DNA of 34,138 bases, from NCBI GenBank assembly GCA_016790425.1, contig JAEUPF010000034.1:1-34138 (forward strand), written 5' to 3'. Positions 1-7,439 of this stretch are shown here, piece by piece. Numbering within the stretch: the first letter of the stretch is position 1; each line of letters begins with the position of its first letter. The notes beneath the pieces are model-generated. The model was not told the origin of the DNA, did no database searches, and saw only the letters and a list, made by a program, of their open reading frames with translations. Position numbers and translations under genes: made by a program. The DNA is from Rubrivivax sp. (lineage in GTDB: Bacteria > Pseudomonadota > Gammaproteobacteria > Burkholderiales > Burkholderiaceae_C).

Positions 1-144
1 GCCCAGCGGCCGCCCGGGCCGCGCCCGCAGGGTTCGCCGGGCCCACCCGGCGGGCCCGGCGCCCCGGCAGCGATCGACGGCACCGCGCCGGTCGAGCCGC
101 CGCGGCGCACGTCATCATCCGCCCCGCGCCGGCCCGGGCGCTGA
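1..144 (+). CDS. Possible 3' end of a gene cut by the window edge
   Basis: Frame 1 is open from the first base to a TGA at 142-144 and would encode a Pro/Gly/Arg-rich tail of 47 residues with collagen-like stretches such as GPPGGPGAP. Low-complexity tails like this are common at the C-terminus of proteins in GC-rich bacteria. Open frames also arise by chance at this GC content, and no domain is visible. It may equally be non-coding upstream sequence of the following lipoprotein gene. Confidence 0.22.
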   Translation, partial: AQRPPGPRPQGSPGPPGGPGAPAAIDGTAPVEPPRRTSSSAPRRPGR

Positions 145-170
145 GCCCATATCGGCGAGCCCATATCGGC
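143..170. repeat. Two perfect tandem copies of a 14-bp unit
   Basis: GAGCCCATATCGGC occurs at 143-156 and again immediately at 157-170, in the leader of the lipoprotein gene at 215. The ATAT core is unusual in such GC-rich sequence. It could be a duplicated operator half or simple slippage; nothing shows which. Confidence 0.7.
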
Positions 171-214
171 GCTCATCGCCCTTACCGGCTCGACCCATCC
201 ATCGGAGGCAAAGC

Positions 215-667
215 ATGAACCCTGCAATCCTGTCGCGGACATCGCGGACATCGCGGACATCGCGGACGTCGCGCATCTCGCGGATGTCGCGGATGGCCGT
301 GCTGGCGCTGGCGGCGCTGGTCGTCGCCGGCTGCGCGGCCACTTCGTCGTCGACGATCACGGCGGCCAGCGCGCCGCCCAAGTGGGAAGGCCCGGTCTTC
401 GTCAGCGCCGAGGCGCTGCCGCCGGGCATCAAGCACACCGTGGTCGGCACGGTGCAGGTCGACGCGCGTGCGGGCTACGCCGGGGCGGCCACGCTGTACC
501 CGGCGCTCGCCGCCGAGGCGCGCAAGATCGGCGCCAACGCCGTCTTCAGCGCCGCCGGCGGCCGCCGCATGACGGCGCTATCGTGGGCAGCGCCCTACGT
601 CGGCGGCACCGCCGTGCGCGTGGAAGACCCGAAAAAGCTGGAGGGCCTGGCCGGCTCGATGCACTGA
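215..667 (+). CDS. Small predicted lipoprotein, function unknown
   Basis: This 150-residue protein starts at an ATG preceded by GGAGG (204-208) at 6-nt spacing, which supports this start over the internal Met codons. Residues 7-27 are seven SRx tripeptides, giving a strongly basic n-region. A hydrophobic stretch and a lipobox VVAGC follow, so it should be acylated and exported. The mature part has no enzyme motif. The segment around LAAEARKIGANAVFSA resembles small exported proteins of the YbjQ/heavy-metal-binding type in its Ala-rich helix and GANAV turn, but that likeness is weak and I do not assign the family. It is convergent with the mtfA-like gene and stands alone on its strand. Confidence 0.8.
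   Translation: MNPAILSRTSRTSRTSRTSRISRMSRMAVLALAALVVAGCAATSSSTITAASAPPKWEGPVFVSAEALPPGIKHTVVGTVQVDARAGYAGAATLYPALAAEARKIGANAVFSAAGGRRMTALSWAAPYVGGTAVRVEDPKKLEGLAGSMH
233..295 (+). repeat. Seven 9-bp units encoding (Ser-Arg-x)7
   Basis: The unit TCGCGGACA is repeated seven times without a break; the first three copies are identical and later ones end ACG, ATC or ATG. The repeat is in frame and encodes SRT x4, SRI and SRM x2, the positively charged start of the lipoprotein signal peptide. A change in copy number would keep the frame and alter only signal-peptide charge and length. Confidence 0.9.
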
Positions 668-672
668 CGAAC

Positions 673-717
673 GCGGCCGGTGCGGCCGGTGCAGCCGGTG
701 CGGCCGGTGCACCCGGT
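673..717. repeat. Five 9-bp units between convergent genes
   Basis: GCGGCCGGT and close variants (GCAGCCGGT, GCACCCGGT) run five times between the stop of the lipoprotein gene (667) and the stop of the mtfA-like gene (724). It fills nearly the whole 56-bp gap where a terminator would be expected. No clear hairpin with a T-run is present. Confidence 0.75.
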
Positions 718-723
718 GCGCGG

Positions 724-1581
724 CTACGACCACGCCGCGGGGTCGGTGCGGTACAGCCGCCGCAGCTGCTCGTACAGCGCCGGGTGCTCGCGCTTCAGGT
801 CGGCCGGGCGCTCGAAGTACAGCTCGCAGACGACGGCGAAGAACTCGGCCGGGTCGCTGGCGCCGTAGGGCGAGATCAACCCGGGGCCGGGATCGCCGGC
901 GCCCGCGGTGTGGGCGTCGACGCGCGCGCGCAGCGCCGCGAACTCGGCCCCGAGCACGCGCGACCATTCCTCGTAGCCTTGCTTCGGGCCGAGCCAGGGC
1001 GCGCCGTTGGCTGCGCCGTGGTCCTGGTCGAGCCGGTGCGCGAACTCGTGGATGACGACGTTGCGGCCGTCGTCGGGGTCAGCGGCGCCTTCGAGCGCGT
1101 CCTGCCACGACAGCACCACCGCGCCGCGGCCGTGCGCCTCGCCGGCGAGCACTTCGCGCCGCTCGTGCTGCACGCCGGCCGCGCCCGCGTGCACGCGGTC
1201 GACCGCGAAGGCGCCCGGGTACACGAGCACCTCGCGCAAGCCCTCGAAGCCGCCGCCGCGCCCGAGCAGCAGCAAGCACGCCTGCGCGGCGATGGTGACG
1301 CGCACCTCGTCGTCGATCGCCTGGCCGGCGCAGCCGATGAAAGGCACCTCGGCAATGAAGCGCTGCACGAGCTTCAACAGGCGCAGGCGCTGGTCGGCCG
1401 GCAGCCGCTGCACGAGCGGCACCCTGCGGCGCAGGATGGCGCGCCAGGCCGGCGGGAACGGCTGCCGCGCCAGCCGCGAGCGCCGCCAGCGGCGGTGCAA
1501 CGGGCCGGCCAGCGGCCAGGCCAGGGCCACCAGCGACAGGGCGATCAGCAGCAGCGTCGGCGCGAGCGCCCCTTCGTCCAC
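724..1581 (-). CDS. mtfA: MtfA-type zinc metallopeptidase (M90 family)
   Basis: The 285-residue protein carries the zinc motif HEFAH (H178, E179, H182) and a downstream DPAEFFA segment whose E246 fits the third ligand, as in MtfA. In E. coli, MtfA (about 265 residues) binds the Mlc repressor and has aminopeptidase activity, affecting glucose PTS regulation. Residues 8-28 form one hydrophobic helix, so this copy is probably anchored to the inner membrane with the catalytic part in the cytoplasm. The start is a GTG with a G-rich stretch upstream (GGGGA, 7 nt away); no ATG is available. It lies 94 bp downstream of the alanine dehydrogenase gene on the same strand. No Mlc homologue is in the window, so a PTS role here is unproven. 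Confidence 0.88.
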   Translation of the reverse strand: MDEGALAPTLLLIALSLVALAWPLAGPLHRRWRRSRLARQPFPPAWRAILRRRVPLVQRLPADQRLRLLKLVQRFIAEVPFIGCAGQAIDDEVRVTIAAQACLLLLGRGGGFEGLREVLVYPGAFAVDRVHAGAAGVQHERREVLAGEAHGRGAVVLSWQDALEGAADPDDGRNVVIHEFAHRLDQDHGAANGAPWLGPKQGYEEWSRVLGAEFAALRARVDAHTAGAGDPGPGLISPYGASDPAEFFAVVCELYFERPADLKREHPALYEQLRRLYRTDPAAWS

Positions 1582-1675
1582 GAGCTATCCCCACGGCACG
1601 AGCGGCCGAGCGGCCGAGCGAACGCACGTGGGGCCGCCGCGGCCGAATGCAAGGCGACCCGCACGCGCCGCCGGT

Positions 1676-2806
1676 TCATCCACCGCCCTCCCCGGCCAGC
1701 AGGTCTTCGGGGGCGGTCAACGGCAGCCCGAGGCTTGCCGCCACCGCCGCGTGCGTGAGATGCCCCTCGTGCACGTTGAGCCCGGCGCGCAGGTGCGCGT
1801 CGTCGCGGCAGGCCCGGCGCCAGCCCTTGGCGGCCAGCTGCAGCGTGAACGGCAGCGTGGCGTTGTTCAGCGCCCAGGTCGAGGTGCGCGGCACGCCGCC
1901 GGGCATGTTGGCCACGCAGTAGTGCACGACGCCGTCGACGACGTAGGTCGGCGCGGCGTGCGTGGTCGGCCGCGAAGTCTCGAAGCAGCCGCCCTGGTCG
2001 ATCGCCACGTCCACCAGCACCGCGCCGGGCAGCATGCGCGCGACCTGCGCGCGCGTCAGCAGCTTGGGCGCCGCGGCACCGGGCACGAGCACCGCGCCCA
2101 CCACGAGGTCGGCCGCCAGCGCCGCCTGTTCCACCTCCAGCGCCGAGGCGAAGACCAGCTTCACGCGGCCGCGGAAGAGGTCGTCGAGTTCGCGCAGGCG
2201 CGGCAGGCTGCGGTCGAGCACGGTCACCTCGGCGCCGAGGCCGACCGCCATCTTCGCCGCTTCGGTGCCGACGACGCCGCCGCCGAGGATGGCCACGCGC
2301 CCCGGCGCGACGCCCGGCACGCCGCCCAGCAGCACGCCGCGGCCGCCGTTGGGCCTTTGCAGCGCCACCGCGCCCACCTGCACCGCCATGCGGCCGGCGA
2401 CCTCGCTCATCGGCGCCAGCAGCGGCAGGCGGCCCTGCGCATCGGTGATCGTCTCGTAGGCGATGGCGGTGCAGCCCGAAGCGAGCAGGCCCTCGGTCTG
2501 CGCCCGGTCGGGCGCCAGGTGCAGGTAGGTGAAGAGCACCTGCCCGCGCTTCAGGAGCGCGATCTCCGCGGGCTGCGGCTCCTTGACCTTGACGACGAGC
2601 TCGGCTTCGCCGAACACGGCCGCCGCGTCGGCGACGATGCGCGCGCCGGCGGCGCGGTAGGCCTCGTCGTCGCAGCCGATGCCCGCCCCCGTGCCGGCCT
2701 GCACCAGCACCTCGTGCCCGTGGCGCACGAGCTCGTGCGCCGCGCCCGGCGTCAGGCCGGCGCGGTTCTCCTGCGGCTTGATTTCCTTCGCGACACCGAT
2801 GCGCAT
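1676..2806 (-). CDS. ald: Alanine dehydrogenase
   Basis: The 376-residue protein catalyses NAD-linked reversible deamination of L-alanine to pyruvate and ammonia in the cytoplasm. The start [15 protein letters not shown] is the family signature, and every landmark residue falls at its usual number: R15, K75 (VKVKEP), H96 (TYLHLA) and D270 (VDVAIDQGG). The NAD-binding Rossmann loop is [14 protein letters not shown] at about 171-184. Length matches the family (about 370). The ATG is preceded by GGAG at 8 nt. The C-terminal few residues (EGGG) are low complexity. It is divergent from the vapB remnant across 170 bp. I see no dedicated Lrp-type regulator beside it. Confidence 0.95.
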   Translation of the reverse strand: MRIGVAKEIKPQENRAGLTPGAAHELVRHGHEVLVQAGTGAGIGCDDEAYRAAGARIVADAAAVFGEAELVVKVKEPQPAEIALLKRGQVLFTYLHLAPDRAQTEGLLASGCTAIAYETITDAQGRLPLLAPMSEVAGRMAVQVGAVALQRPNGGRGVLLGGVPGVAPGRVAILGGGVVGTEAAKMAVGLGAEVTVLDRSLPRLRELDDLFRGRVKLVFASALEVEQAALAADLVVGAVLVPGAAAPKLLTRAQVARMLPGAVLVDVAIDQGGCFETSRPTTHAAPTYVVDGVVHYCVANMPGGVPRTSTWALNNATLPFTLQLAAKGWRRACRDDAHLRAGLNVHEGHLTHAAVAASLGLPLTAPEDLLAGEGGG

Positions 2807-2926
2807 CGAAGCGGCTCCACGGGCTGGGCGGGGGCCGCATTCTCGATCGTTCCAACGCGGCGCGCCGGCGCGGCCAGGCCAGTCTTCGGGTCGCCGTCAT
2901 CGGCGCGACCGCGGACCGGGGTGGCC

Positions 2927-2943
2927 ATGCATCGACCCTGCAT
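2927..2943. promoter_or_regulatory. Inverted repeat upstream of vapB-like gene
   Basis: ATGCA and TGCAT form a perfect 5-bp inverted repeat around a 7-bp centre, 33 bp upstream of the vapB-like start, and TACACT just after it could serve as a -10 element. VapBC operons are usually autoregulated through such a palindrome. Five-bp arms are short, so this is a candidate only. Confidence 0.3.
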
Positions 2944-2976
2944 ACACTCCTTCCCCGTCGCGCAAAGAGGCCGTCG

Positions 2977-3219
2977 ATGGACATCGCCAAGCTCTTCACC
3001 CATGGCGGCAGCCAGGCGGTGCGGCGGCCCGAGGAATCCCGCTTCGAGGGCACGGGGGTCTACGTTCGCCGCGCCGGCGCCGACGTGGTGCTCAGTGCGC
3101 GGCCGCCGGCCGACGCGGCGGCGCTCGAGGCAGCGCTGGACGCCTTCGAGCCCGGCGTGCGCATCGAGCGCGAGCAACCGGCGCCGCAGCGGCGCGCGAC
3201 CCTCCCGCCGAGGCGCTGA
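2977..3219 (+). CDS. vapB: VapB-type antitoxin, decaying
   Basis: The 80-residue protein follows the VapB (AbrB/SpoVT swapped-hairpin) pattern from its first residue: MDIAKLFTHGGSQAVRRP, then FEGTGVYVRRAGADVVLS, and a C-terminal toxin-binding arm LDAFEPGVRIEREQP. Family members typically read NGRSQAVRLPKEFRF in the DNA-binding loop; here it is HGGSQAVRRPEESRF, so conserved Arg, Leu, Lys and Phe positions are changed. AGAGG lies 6 nt before the ATG. Two bases downstream begins a fragment of the partner toxin. It is possibly still translated, but the substitutions plus the broken toxin suggest a relic with weak or no function. Confidence 0.8.
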   Translation: MDIAKLFTHGGSQAVRRPEESRFEGTGVYVRRAGADVVLSARPPADAAALEAALDAFEPGVRIEREQPAPQRRATLPPRR

Positions 3220-3221
3220 CG

Positions 3222-3356
3222 ATGCGCGACATGCCCGGCACCGACATCTGCATCGAAGCGATCAACGAGCGTCCGCCCGCGGTCCTGCAGCCGTTGCGGC
3301 GCCACCACGCGGCGGGGCCGGGCATCTCGTCGGTTCGGCCCGAGCCGCGCCGCTGA
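3222..3356 (+). pseudogene. vapC: VapC toxin remnant (PIN domain N-terminus only)
   Basis: A 44-codon reading frame begins 2 bp after vapB. Its sequence MPGTDICIEAINERPPAVL matches the start of VapC toxins, which read LLDTNICIYxINERPPxVL, and continues to GISSV before ending at a TGA where the family continues VAEL. VapC is normally about 130 residues. The first catalytic Asp of the PIN domain (LDTN) is replaced by Gly, and the remaining acidic residues are missing because the gene stops early. It therefore cannot be an active ribonuclease. Confidence 0.8.
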
Positions 3357-3375
3357 TCTCGGCCGAGCCGCTGCC

Positions 3376-4077
3376 ATGCCCCGCCGCGAGATCGCGCCCC
3401 AAGCCTTCCTGGCGGCGCTGCCGCTGTTCAAGGGGCTTGGCGAAGCCACGCTGGCGCGGCTGGCGGCCGCCACCACGACGCGCCGGCTCGAGCGCGGCGA
3501 GCGCCTGTTCAGCAAGGGCGACGCGGCCGAGGCGATGTACGTGGTGGTGCACGGCGAGATCCGCCTCGTGGCGCGCAGCGCGGCGCGCGGCGAGCGGCTC
3601 ACCGGCGTGGCAGGCCCCGGCCAGAGCTTCGGCGAGCCGGTGATGTTCCTTCAGCGGCCGGCCGTCGTCGACGCCGAAGCGGCCAGCGACGCGCTGGTGC
3701 TGCGGCTGCCCAGGGAGGCGGTGTTCGAGGAGATCGAGCGCAACCCGCGCTTCGCACGCCACGTCATCGCCGGCCTCAGCCAGCGCATCGAGTCGCTGGT
3801 GCGCGAGCTCGACCGCCGCGCGCTGGGCGGCGGCCGCGCGCGCCTGGTCGACTACCTCGTGCGCCGCGCGCAGCGGCCCGACGGGCCGAGCGAGTTCACC
3901 TTGCCTTCGACGAAGGCGGCCATCGCCTCGCAGCTGCACCTGACGCCCGAGCACTTCTCGCGCCTGCTGCACGAACTGGCTGGCGCCGGGCTGCTGCAGG
4001 TGCGCGGCCGCCAGGTGGTGGTGCCCGACGTGGCCCGCCTCGCCGCCGGTGCGCGAGCGCCAGCGTCGCCGGCATGA
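3376..4077 (+). CDS. Crp/Fnr-family transcription regulator
   Basis: The 233-residue protein has an N-terminal cyclic-nucleotide-binding-type beta barrel (about residues 12-130, with ERGERLFSKGDAAEAMYVVVHGEIRL and PGQSFGE), a dimerisation helix and a C-terminal winged helix-turn-helix (TKAAIASQLHLTPEHFSRLLHEL). It contains no cysteine, so it cannot hold an FNR-type Fe-S cluster. The phosphate-binding Arg-Ser of true CRP is replaced by PAVVDA, so cAMP binding is doubtful. The overall form recalls the Dnr/NO-sensing branch, but the ligand cannot be read from sequence. It precedes the transaldolase gene by 27 bp, with a possible separate promoter between them. Confidence 0.9.
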   Translation: MPRREIAPQAFLAALPLFKGLGEATLARLAAATTTRRLERGERLFSKGDAAEAMYVVVHGEIRLVARSAARGERLTGVAGPGQSFGEPVMFLQRPAVVDAEAASDALVLRLPREAVFEEIERNPRFARHVIAGLSQRIESLVRELDRRALGGGRARLVDYLVRRAQRPDGPSEFTLPSTKAAIASQLHLTPEHFSRLLHELAGAGLLQVRGRQVVVPDVARLAAGARAPASPA

Positions 4078-4091
4078 CCGGCGGCCTGCGT

Positions 4092-4097
4092 TCTAAT
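4092..4097 (+). promoter_or_regulatory. Candidate -10 element of the transaldolase gene
   Basis: TCTAAT stands 7 bp before the ATG, with no Shine-Dalgarno sequence in the gap. A transcript starting about 7 bp after a -10 would begin at or near the A of the ATG, so the mRNA could be leaderless. No convincing -35 was found. Confidence 0.3.
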
Positions 4098-4104
4098 CCA
4101 CGCC

Positions 4105-5058
4105 ATGAACCAGCTCGAACAGCTCAAGCGCCACACCACCGTCGTCGCCGACACCGGCAACTTCAGGCAGCTGGCGCAGTACGCGCCGCGCGACGCCACC
4201 ACCAACCCGAGCCTGATCCTCAAGGCCGTGCAGCAGGCGGAGTACGCGCCGCTGCTGGCCGAGACGGTGGCCGCGCACCGCGGCGAGCCGATGGACGAGG
4301 TGGTCGACGAAGTGCTGGTGCGCTTCGGCCGCGAGATCCTGAAGGTGGTGCCCGGGCGCGTCAGCACCGAGGTCGACGCGCGGTTGAGCTTCGACACCGC
4401 CGGCACCGTGGCGCGCGCGCATCGCCTCGTCGCGCTGTACGAAGCGGCCGGCATCGGCCGCGAGCGCGTGCTCGTGAAGATTGCTTCCACCTGGGAGGGC
4501 ATTCGCGCCGCCGAGCAGCTCCAGCGCGAAGGCATCCGCTGCAACCTGACGCTCCTGTTCGCCTTCTGCCAGGCGGTGGCCTGCGGCGACGCCAAGGTGC
4601 AGCTCATCAGCCCGTTCGTCGGCCGCATCTACGACTGGTACAAGAAGGCCGCCGGCGCCGGGTGGGACGAAGCGGCCAACGCCGGCGCCAACGACCCCGG
4701 CGTCAAGAGCGTGCGCGCGATCTACAACCACTACAAGCGGCACGGCATCGCCACCGAGGTGATGGGCGCGAGCTTTCGCAACACCGGGCAGATCGTGGCG
4801 CTCGCCGGCTGCGACCTCCTGACCATCAGCCCCGAGCTGCTGGCTTCGCTGCAGGCCAGCGATGCGGCGCTGGCACCGGCCCTCGATGCCGCCGCGGCGA
4901 AGAAGATGGACCTTGCTGCCGTGCACTACGACGAGAAGGCGTTCCGCTGGGCCCTGAACGAAGACGCGATGGCCAGCGACAAGCTCGCCGAGGGCATCCG
5001 CGCCTTCGCCGCCGACGCGGTGAAGCTGGAGCGGCTGATCGAGGGCCTGCGCCGGTGA
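4105..5058 (+). CDS. tal: Transaldolase
   Basis: The 317-residue protein transfers a dihydroxyacetone unit from sedoheptulose 7-phosphate to glyceraldehyde 3-phosphate in the non-oxidative pentose phosphate pathway. The start [17 protein letters not shown], the [11 protein letters not shown] loop and the Schiff-base lysine K125 in [16 protein letters not shown] place it in the TalB-type subfamily; the length equals E. coli TalB. RNLTLLF-like [11 protein letters not shown] and [10 protein letters not shown] motifs are intact. It is followed after 7 bp by pgi, so sugar phosphate interconversion genes are cotranscribed. Confidence 0.97.
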   Translation: MNQLEQLKRHTTVVADTGNFRQLAQYAPRDATTNPSLILKAVQQAEYAPLLAETVAAHRGEPMDEVVDEVLVRFGREILKVVPGRVSTEVDARLSFDTAGTVARAHRLVALYEAAGIGRERVLVKIASTWEGIRAAEQLQREGIRCNLTLLFAFCQAVACGDAKVQLISPFVGRIYDWYKKAAGAGWDEAANAGANDPGVKSVRAIYNHYKRHGIATEVMGASFRNTGQIVALAGCDLLTISPELLASLQASDAALAPALDAAAAKKMDLAAVHYDEKAFRWALNEDAMASDKLAEGIRAFAADAVKLERLIEGLRR

Positions 5059-5065
5059 GGGCGGC

Positions 5066-6775
5066 ATGAACAGCGCCGGCGCCGCCGCAGCGGCGCCTTC
5101 GTGGCCCCGTTGCGACCGCACGCGGGCCTGGGTGGCGCTGCAAGGCCACTACGAAGCGCACGGCCGCGATCTCGACCTGCGCGAGGCTTTCGCGCGCGAC
5201 CCGCGGCGCTTCGAGACGCTGTCGTTCGCGGCGCCCGAGGTCTTCGTCGACCTGTCCAAGCAGCGCATCGACCTGGCCGGGCTGCGCTTTGCGCTCGACC
5301 TGGCGCGCGAGTGCGGCCTCGAAGCCCGGCGCGACGCGATGCTCGGCGGCGCCGTCGCCAACCCCACCGAGGGCCGCGCAGTGCTGCACACAGCGCTGCG
5401 CGCGCCGAGCGCGGGTTCGGGCGGCGGTTCCGACAGCGGCCTCTTCAGCCGCGAAGTCCACGGCGTGCTCGACGCGATGCTGGCCTTCGCCGAGCAAGTA
5501 CGCGCGCGCGCCGCGGCCGGCGAGCTGACCGACATCGTCAACATCGGCATCGGCGGCAGCGACCTCGGCCCGGCGATGGCGGTGGGCGCGCTGCAAGCCG
5601 ACCAGCACCCGTTGCTGCGGTTCCACTTCGTCAGCAACGTCGACGGGCACGACATCGCGCCGCTGCTCGGCACTGCCGGTCAAGGCCGCGCGCAAGCCGG
5701 GCTCGACCCGCGCAAGAGCCTGTTCGTCATCGCCAGCAAGACCTTCACGACGCAGGAGACGATGACCAACGCGGCGCTGGCGCGCGCCTGGTTCGTGCAA
5801 CGCGCGCCCGAGGCCGACCTCGGCGCGCACTTCGTCGGCGTGACGACGAACCTGCAAGCCGCCGCCGCGTTCGGCATCACCCGCACGTTCGGCTTCTGGG
5901 ACTGGGTGGGCGGGCGCTACTCGCTGTGGGGCGCAGTGGGGTTGCCGATCGCCATCGCCGTCGGCGAGGCGGGCTTCCGCGCCTTCCTGGCCGGCGCGCG
6001 CGCGCTGGACGAGCACTTCGCGCACGAGCCGCTCGAACGCAACGTGCCGGTGCTGCTCGGCCTGGTGGACGTGTGGAACCGCAACTTCCACGGCTTCACG
6101 AGCCGCTGCGTGGCGCCGTATCACCAGTGGCTGGCGCGGTTGCCGGCGTATCTGCAGCAACTGGAGATGGAGAGCAACGGCAAGGGCGTCGACCTTGCCG
6201 GCGAGCCGCTGCCCTTTGCCACCAGCCCCGTCGTGTGGGGCGAGCCGGGCACCAACGGCCAGCACGCGTTCTTCCAGATGCTGCACCAGGGCACCGACGT
6301 CGTGCCGGTGGAGTTCATCGCCGTGCGCGAAGCGGCGCATGGCTATGCCGACTCGCACGCCAAGCTGCTGGCCAACTGCCTGGCGCAGTCGCAGGCGCTG
6401 ATGCTCGGCAAGAGCGAAGCCGAGGCCGCCGCCGAAGCGGTGCCGACGGCGGCCAAGGACTTCGAACGCGCGCGGCTGGCGCGGCACCGCCGCTTCCCGG
6501 GCAACCGGCCGTGCACGACGCTCGTGCTGGAGCGGCTGACGCCGCGAACGCTGGGCGCGCTGGTCGCGCTGTACGAGCACCGCGTGTGGACCGCCGGCGC
6601 GCTGTGGAACATCAACAGCTTCGACCAGTGGGGCGTGGAGCTGGGCAAGGCGCTTGCCAACCGGCTGCTGCCGCGCCTGGAATCGCCGGCCGATGCGGCG
6701 GGCAGCAGCGGCGACGCCGGCGGCCTGGACGGCTCCACCGCCGGGCTGCTGAAGCGCCTGGCACCGAAGACCTGA
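5066..6775 (+). CDS. pgi: Glucose-6-phosphate isomerase
   Basis: The 569-residue enzyme interconverts glucose 6-phosphate and fructose 6-phosphate. Motifs include NIGIGGSDLGPAM, SKTFTTQETMTN, GGRYSLWGAVGLPIA and GEPGTNGQHAFFQMLHQGT. Catalytic residues E369, H400 and K528 have exactly the spacing of E. coli E355, H386 and K514. The protein is about 20 residues longer than the E. coli enzyme, with an Ala-rich start and a Gly/Ala/Asp-rich stretch near the C-terminus. It lies in a tight + strand run: 7 bp after tal and 4 bp before the HAD gene. Confidence 0.97.
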   Translation: MNSAGAAAAAPSWPRCDRTRAWVALQGHYEAHGRDLDLREAFARDPRRFETLSFAAPEVFVDLSKQRIDLAGLRFALDLARECGLEARRDAMLGGAVANPTEGRAVLHTALRAPSAGSGGGSDSGLFSREVHGVLDAMLAFAEQVRARAAAGELTDIVNIGIGGSDLGPAMAVGALQADQHPLLRFHFVSNVDGHDIAPLLGTAGQGRAQAGLDPRKSLFVIASKTFTTQETMTNAALARAWFVQRAPEADLGAHFVGVTTNLQAAAAFGITRTFGFWDWVGGRYSLWGAVGLPIAIAVGEAGFRAFLAGARALDEHFAHEPLERNVPVLLGLVDVWNRNFHGFTSRCVAPYHQWLARLPAYLQQLEMESNGKGVDLAGEPLPFATSPVVWGEPGTNGQHAFFQMLHQGTDVVPVEFIAVREAAHGYADSHAKLLANCLAQSQALMLGKSEAEAAAEAVPTAAKDFERARLARHRRFPGNRPCTTLVLERLTPRTLGALVALYEHRVWTAGALWNINSFDQWGVELGKALANRLLPRLESPADAAGSSGDAGGLDGSTAGLLKRLAPKT

Positions 6776-6779
6776 CCCG

Positions 6780-7439
6780 ATGACGACGACGGACCGCCAC
6801 GCCGGCACGACGCCCGGCGAGAAGAAGATCGTCTTCGACTGGGCCGGCGTGCTCTTCCGCTGGCACCCGGAGACGATGCTCAAGCGCGAGATCCCGCACA
6901 TCGCCAGCGACGACGCCGCGGCGGCGCGCTGGCGGCACGAGATCTTCCAGGCCTATGGCGGCGACTGGGGTGAGTTCGACCGCGGCACGGTGCAGGCCGC
7001 CGAGCTCGTGCAGCGCATCGCCCGGCGCACCGGCCTGCCGGCCGCCGACATCCAGCGCGTGGTGGACCGCGTGCCGCACGAACTGCAGCCGATCGCCGAC
7101 ACGGTGCGGTGGCTGGGCGAACTGCGCGAGCAGGGCCGCACGCTGTTCTTCCTTTCCAACATGCCCGAGCCCTACGCCGCGCACCTGGAGCGCGAGCACG
7201 CCTTCATCGGCTGGTTCGCCGCCGGCGTGATCTCGGCGCGCGTGCGCCACATCAAGCCCGAGGCCGGCATCTTCGCGCTCGCCGCCGAGCGCTTCGGCGT
7301 CGCCGACCCCGGCGAGCTGGTGTTCCTCGACGACCACCTGCCGAACGTCGAGAGCGCGCGCTCGCTGGGGTGGAACGCGTTGCAGTTCTTCGACGCGGCA
7401 CAGGCGCGGGCCGACCTGGCATCGCACGGATGGGCCTGA
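6780..7439 (+). CDS. HAD-superfamily hydrolase
   Basis: The 219-residue protein has the HAD order of motifs: nucleophile segment VFDWAGVLF, motif II FLSNMPE, a lysine in ARVRHIKPEAGIFALA and motif III VFLDDHLPNVESA. This matches the YihX-like branch of small sugar-phosphate phosphatases; E. coli YihX acts on alpha-glucose 1-phosphate. Placed 4 bp after pgi, a role in clearing a hexose phosphate fits the context but is inferred. The second acidic residue of the classical DxD nucleophile motif is Ala here (DWA), which could change specificity or activity. Its last 10 bases overlap the next gene. Confidence 0.85.
   Translation: MTTTDRHAGTTPGEKKIVFDWAGVLFRWHPETMLKREIPHIASDDAAAARWRHEIFQAYGGDWGEFDRGTVQAAELVQRIARRTGLPAADIQRVVDRVPHELQPIADTVRWLGELREQGRTLFFLSNMPEPYAAHLEREHAFIGWFAAGVISARVRHIKPEAGIFALAAERFGVADPGELVFLDDHLPNVESARSLGWNALQFFDAAQARADLASHGWA

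Noticed and set aside
1589-1633. CCCCACG...CGTGGGG inverted repeat between ald and mtfA
   Set aside because: The arms are 31 bp apart with no further pairing I could see, so a functional stem or site is not supported.
1007-3643. A plus-strand open frame of 878 codons across mtfA and ald
   Set aside because: It is antisense to two well-supported minus-strand genes and shows only Ala/Arg/Ser-rich low-complexity protein.
3376-4077. FNR oxygen sensor assignment for the Crp/Fnr regulator
   Set aside because: The protein has no cysteine, so the Fe-S cluster of FNR cannot form.
4532-4538. Another GCATCCG on the plus strand
   Set aside because: It lies inside the tal coding region and no CGTAA follows at 15-16 bp, so it is not an ECF promoter.
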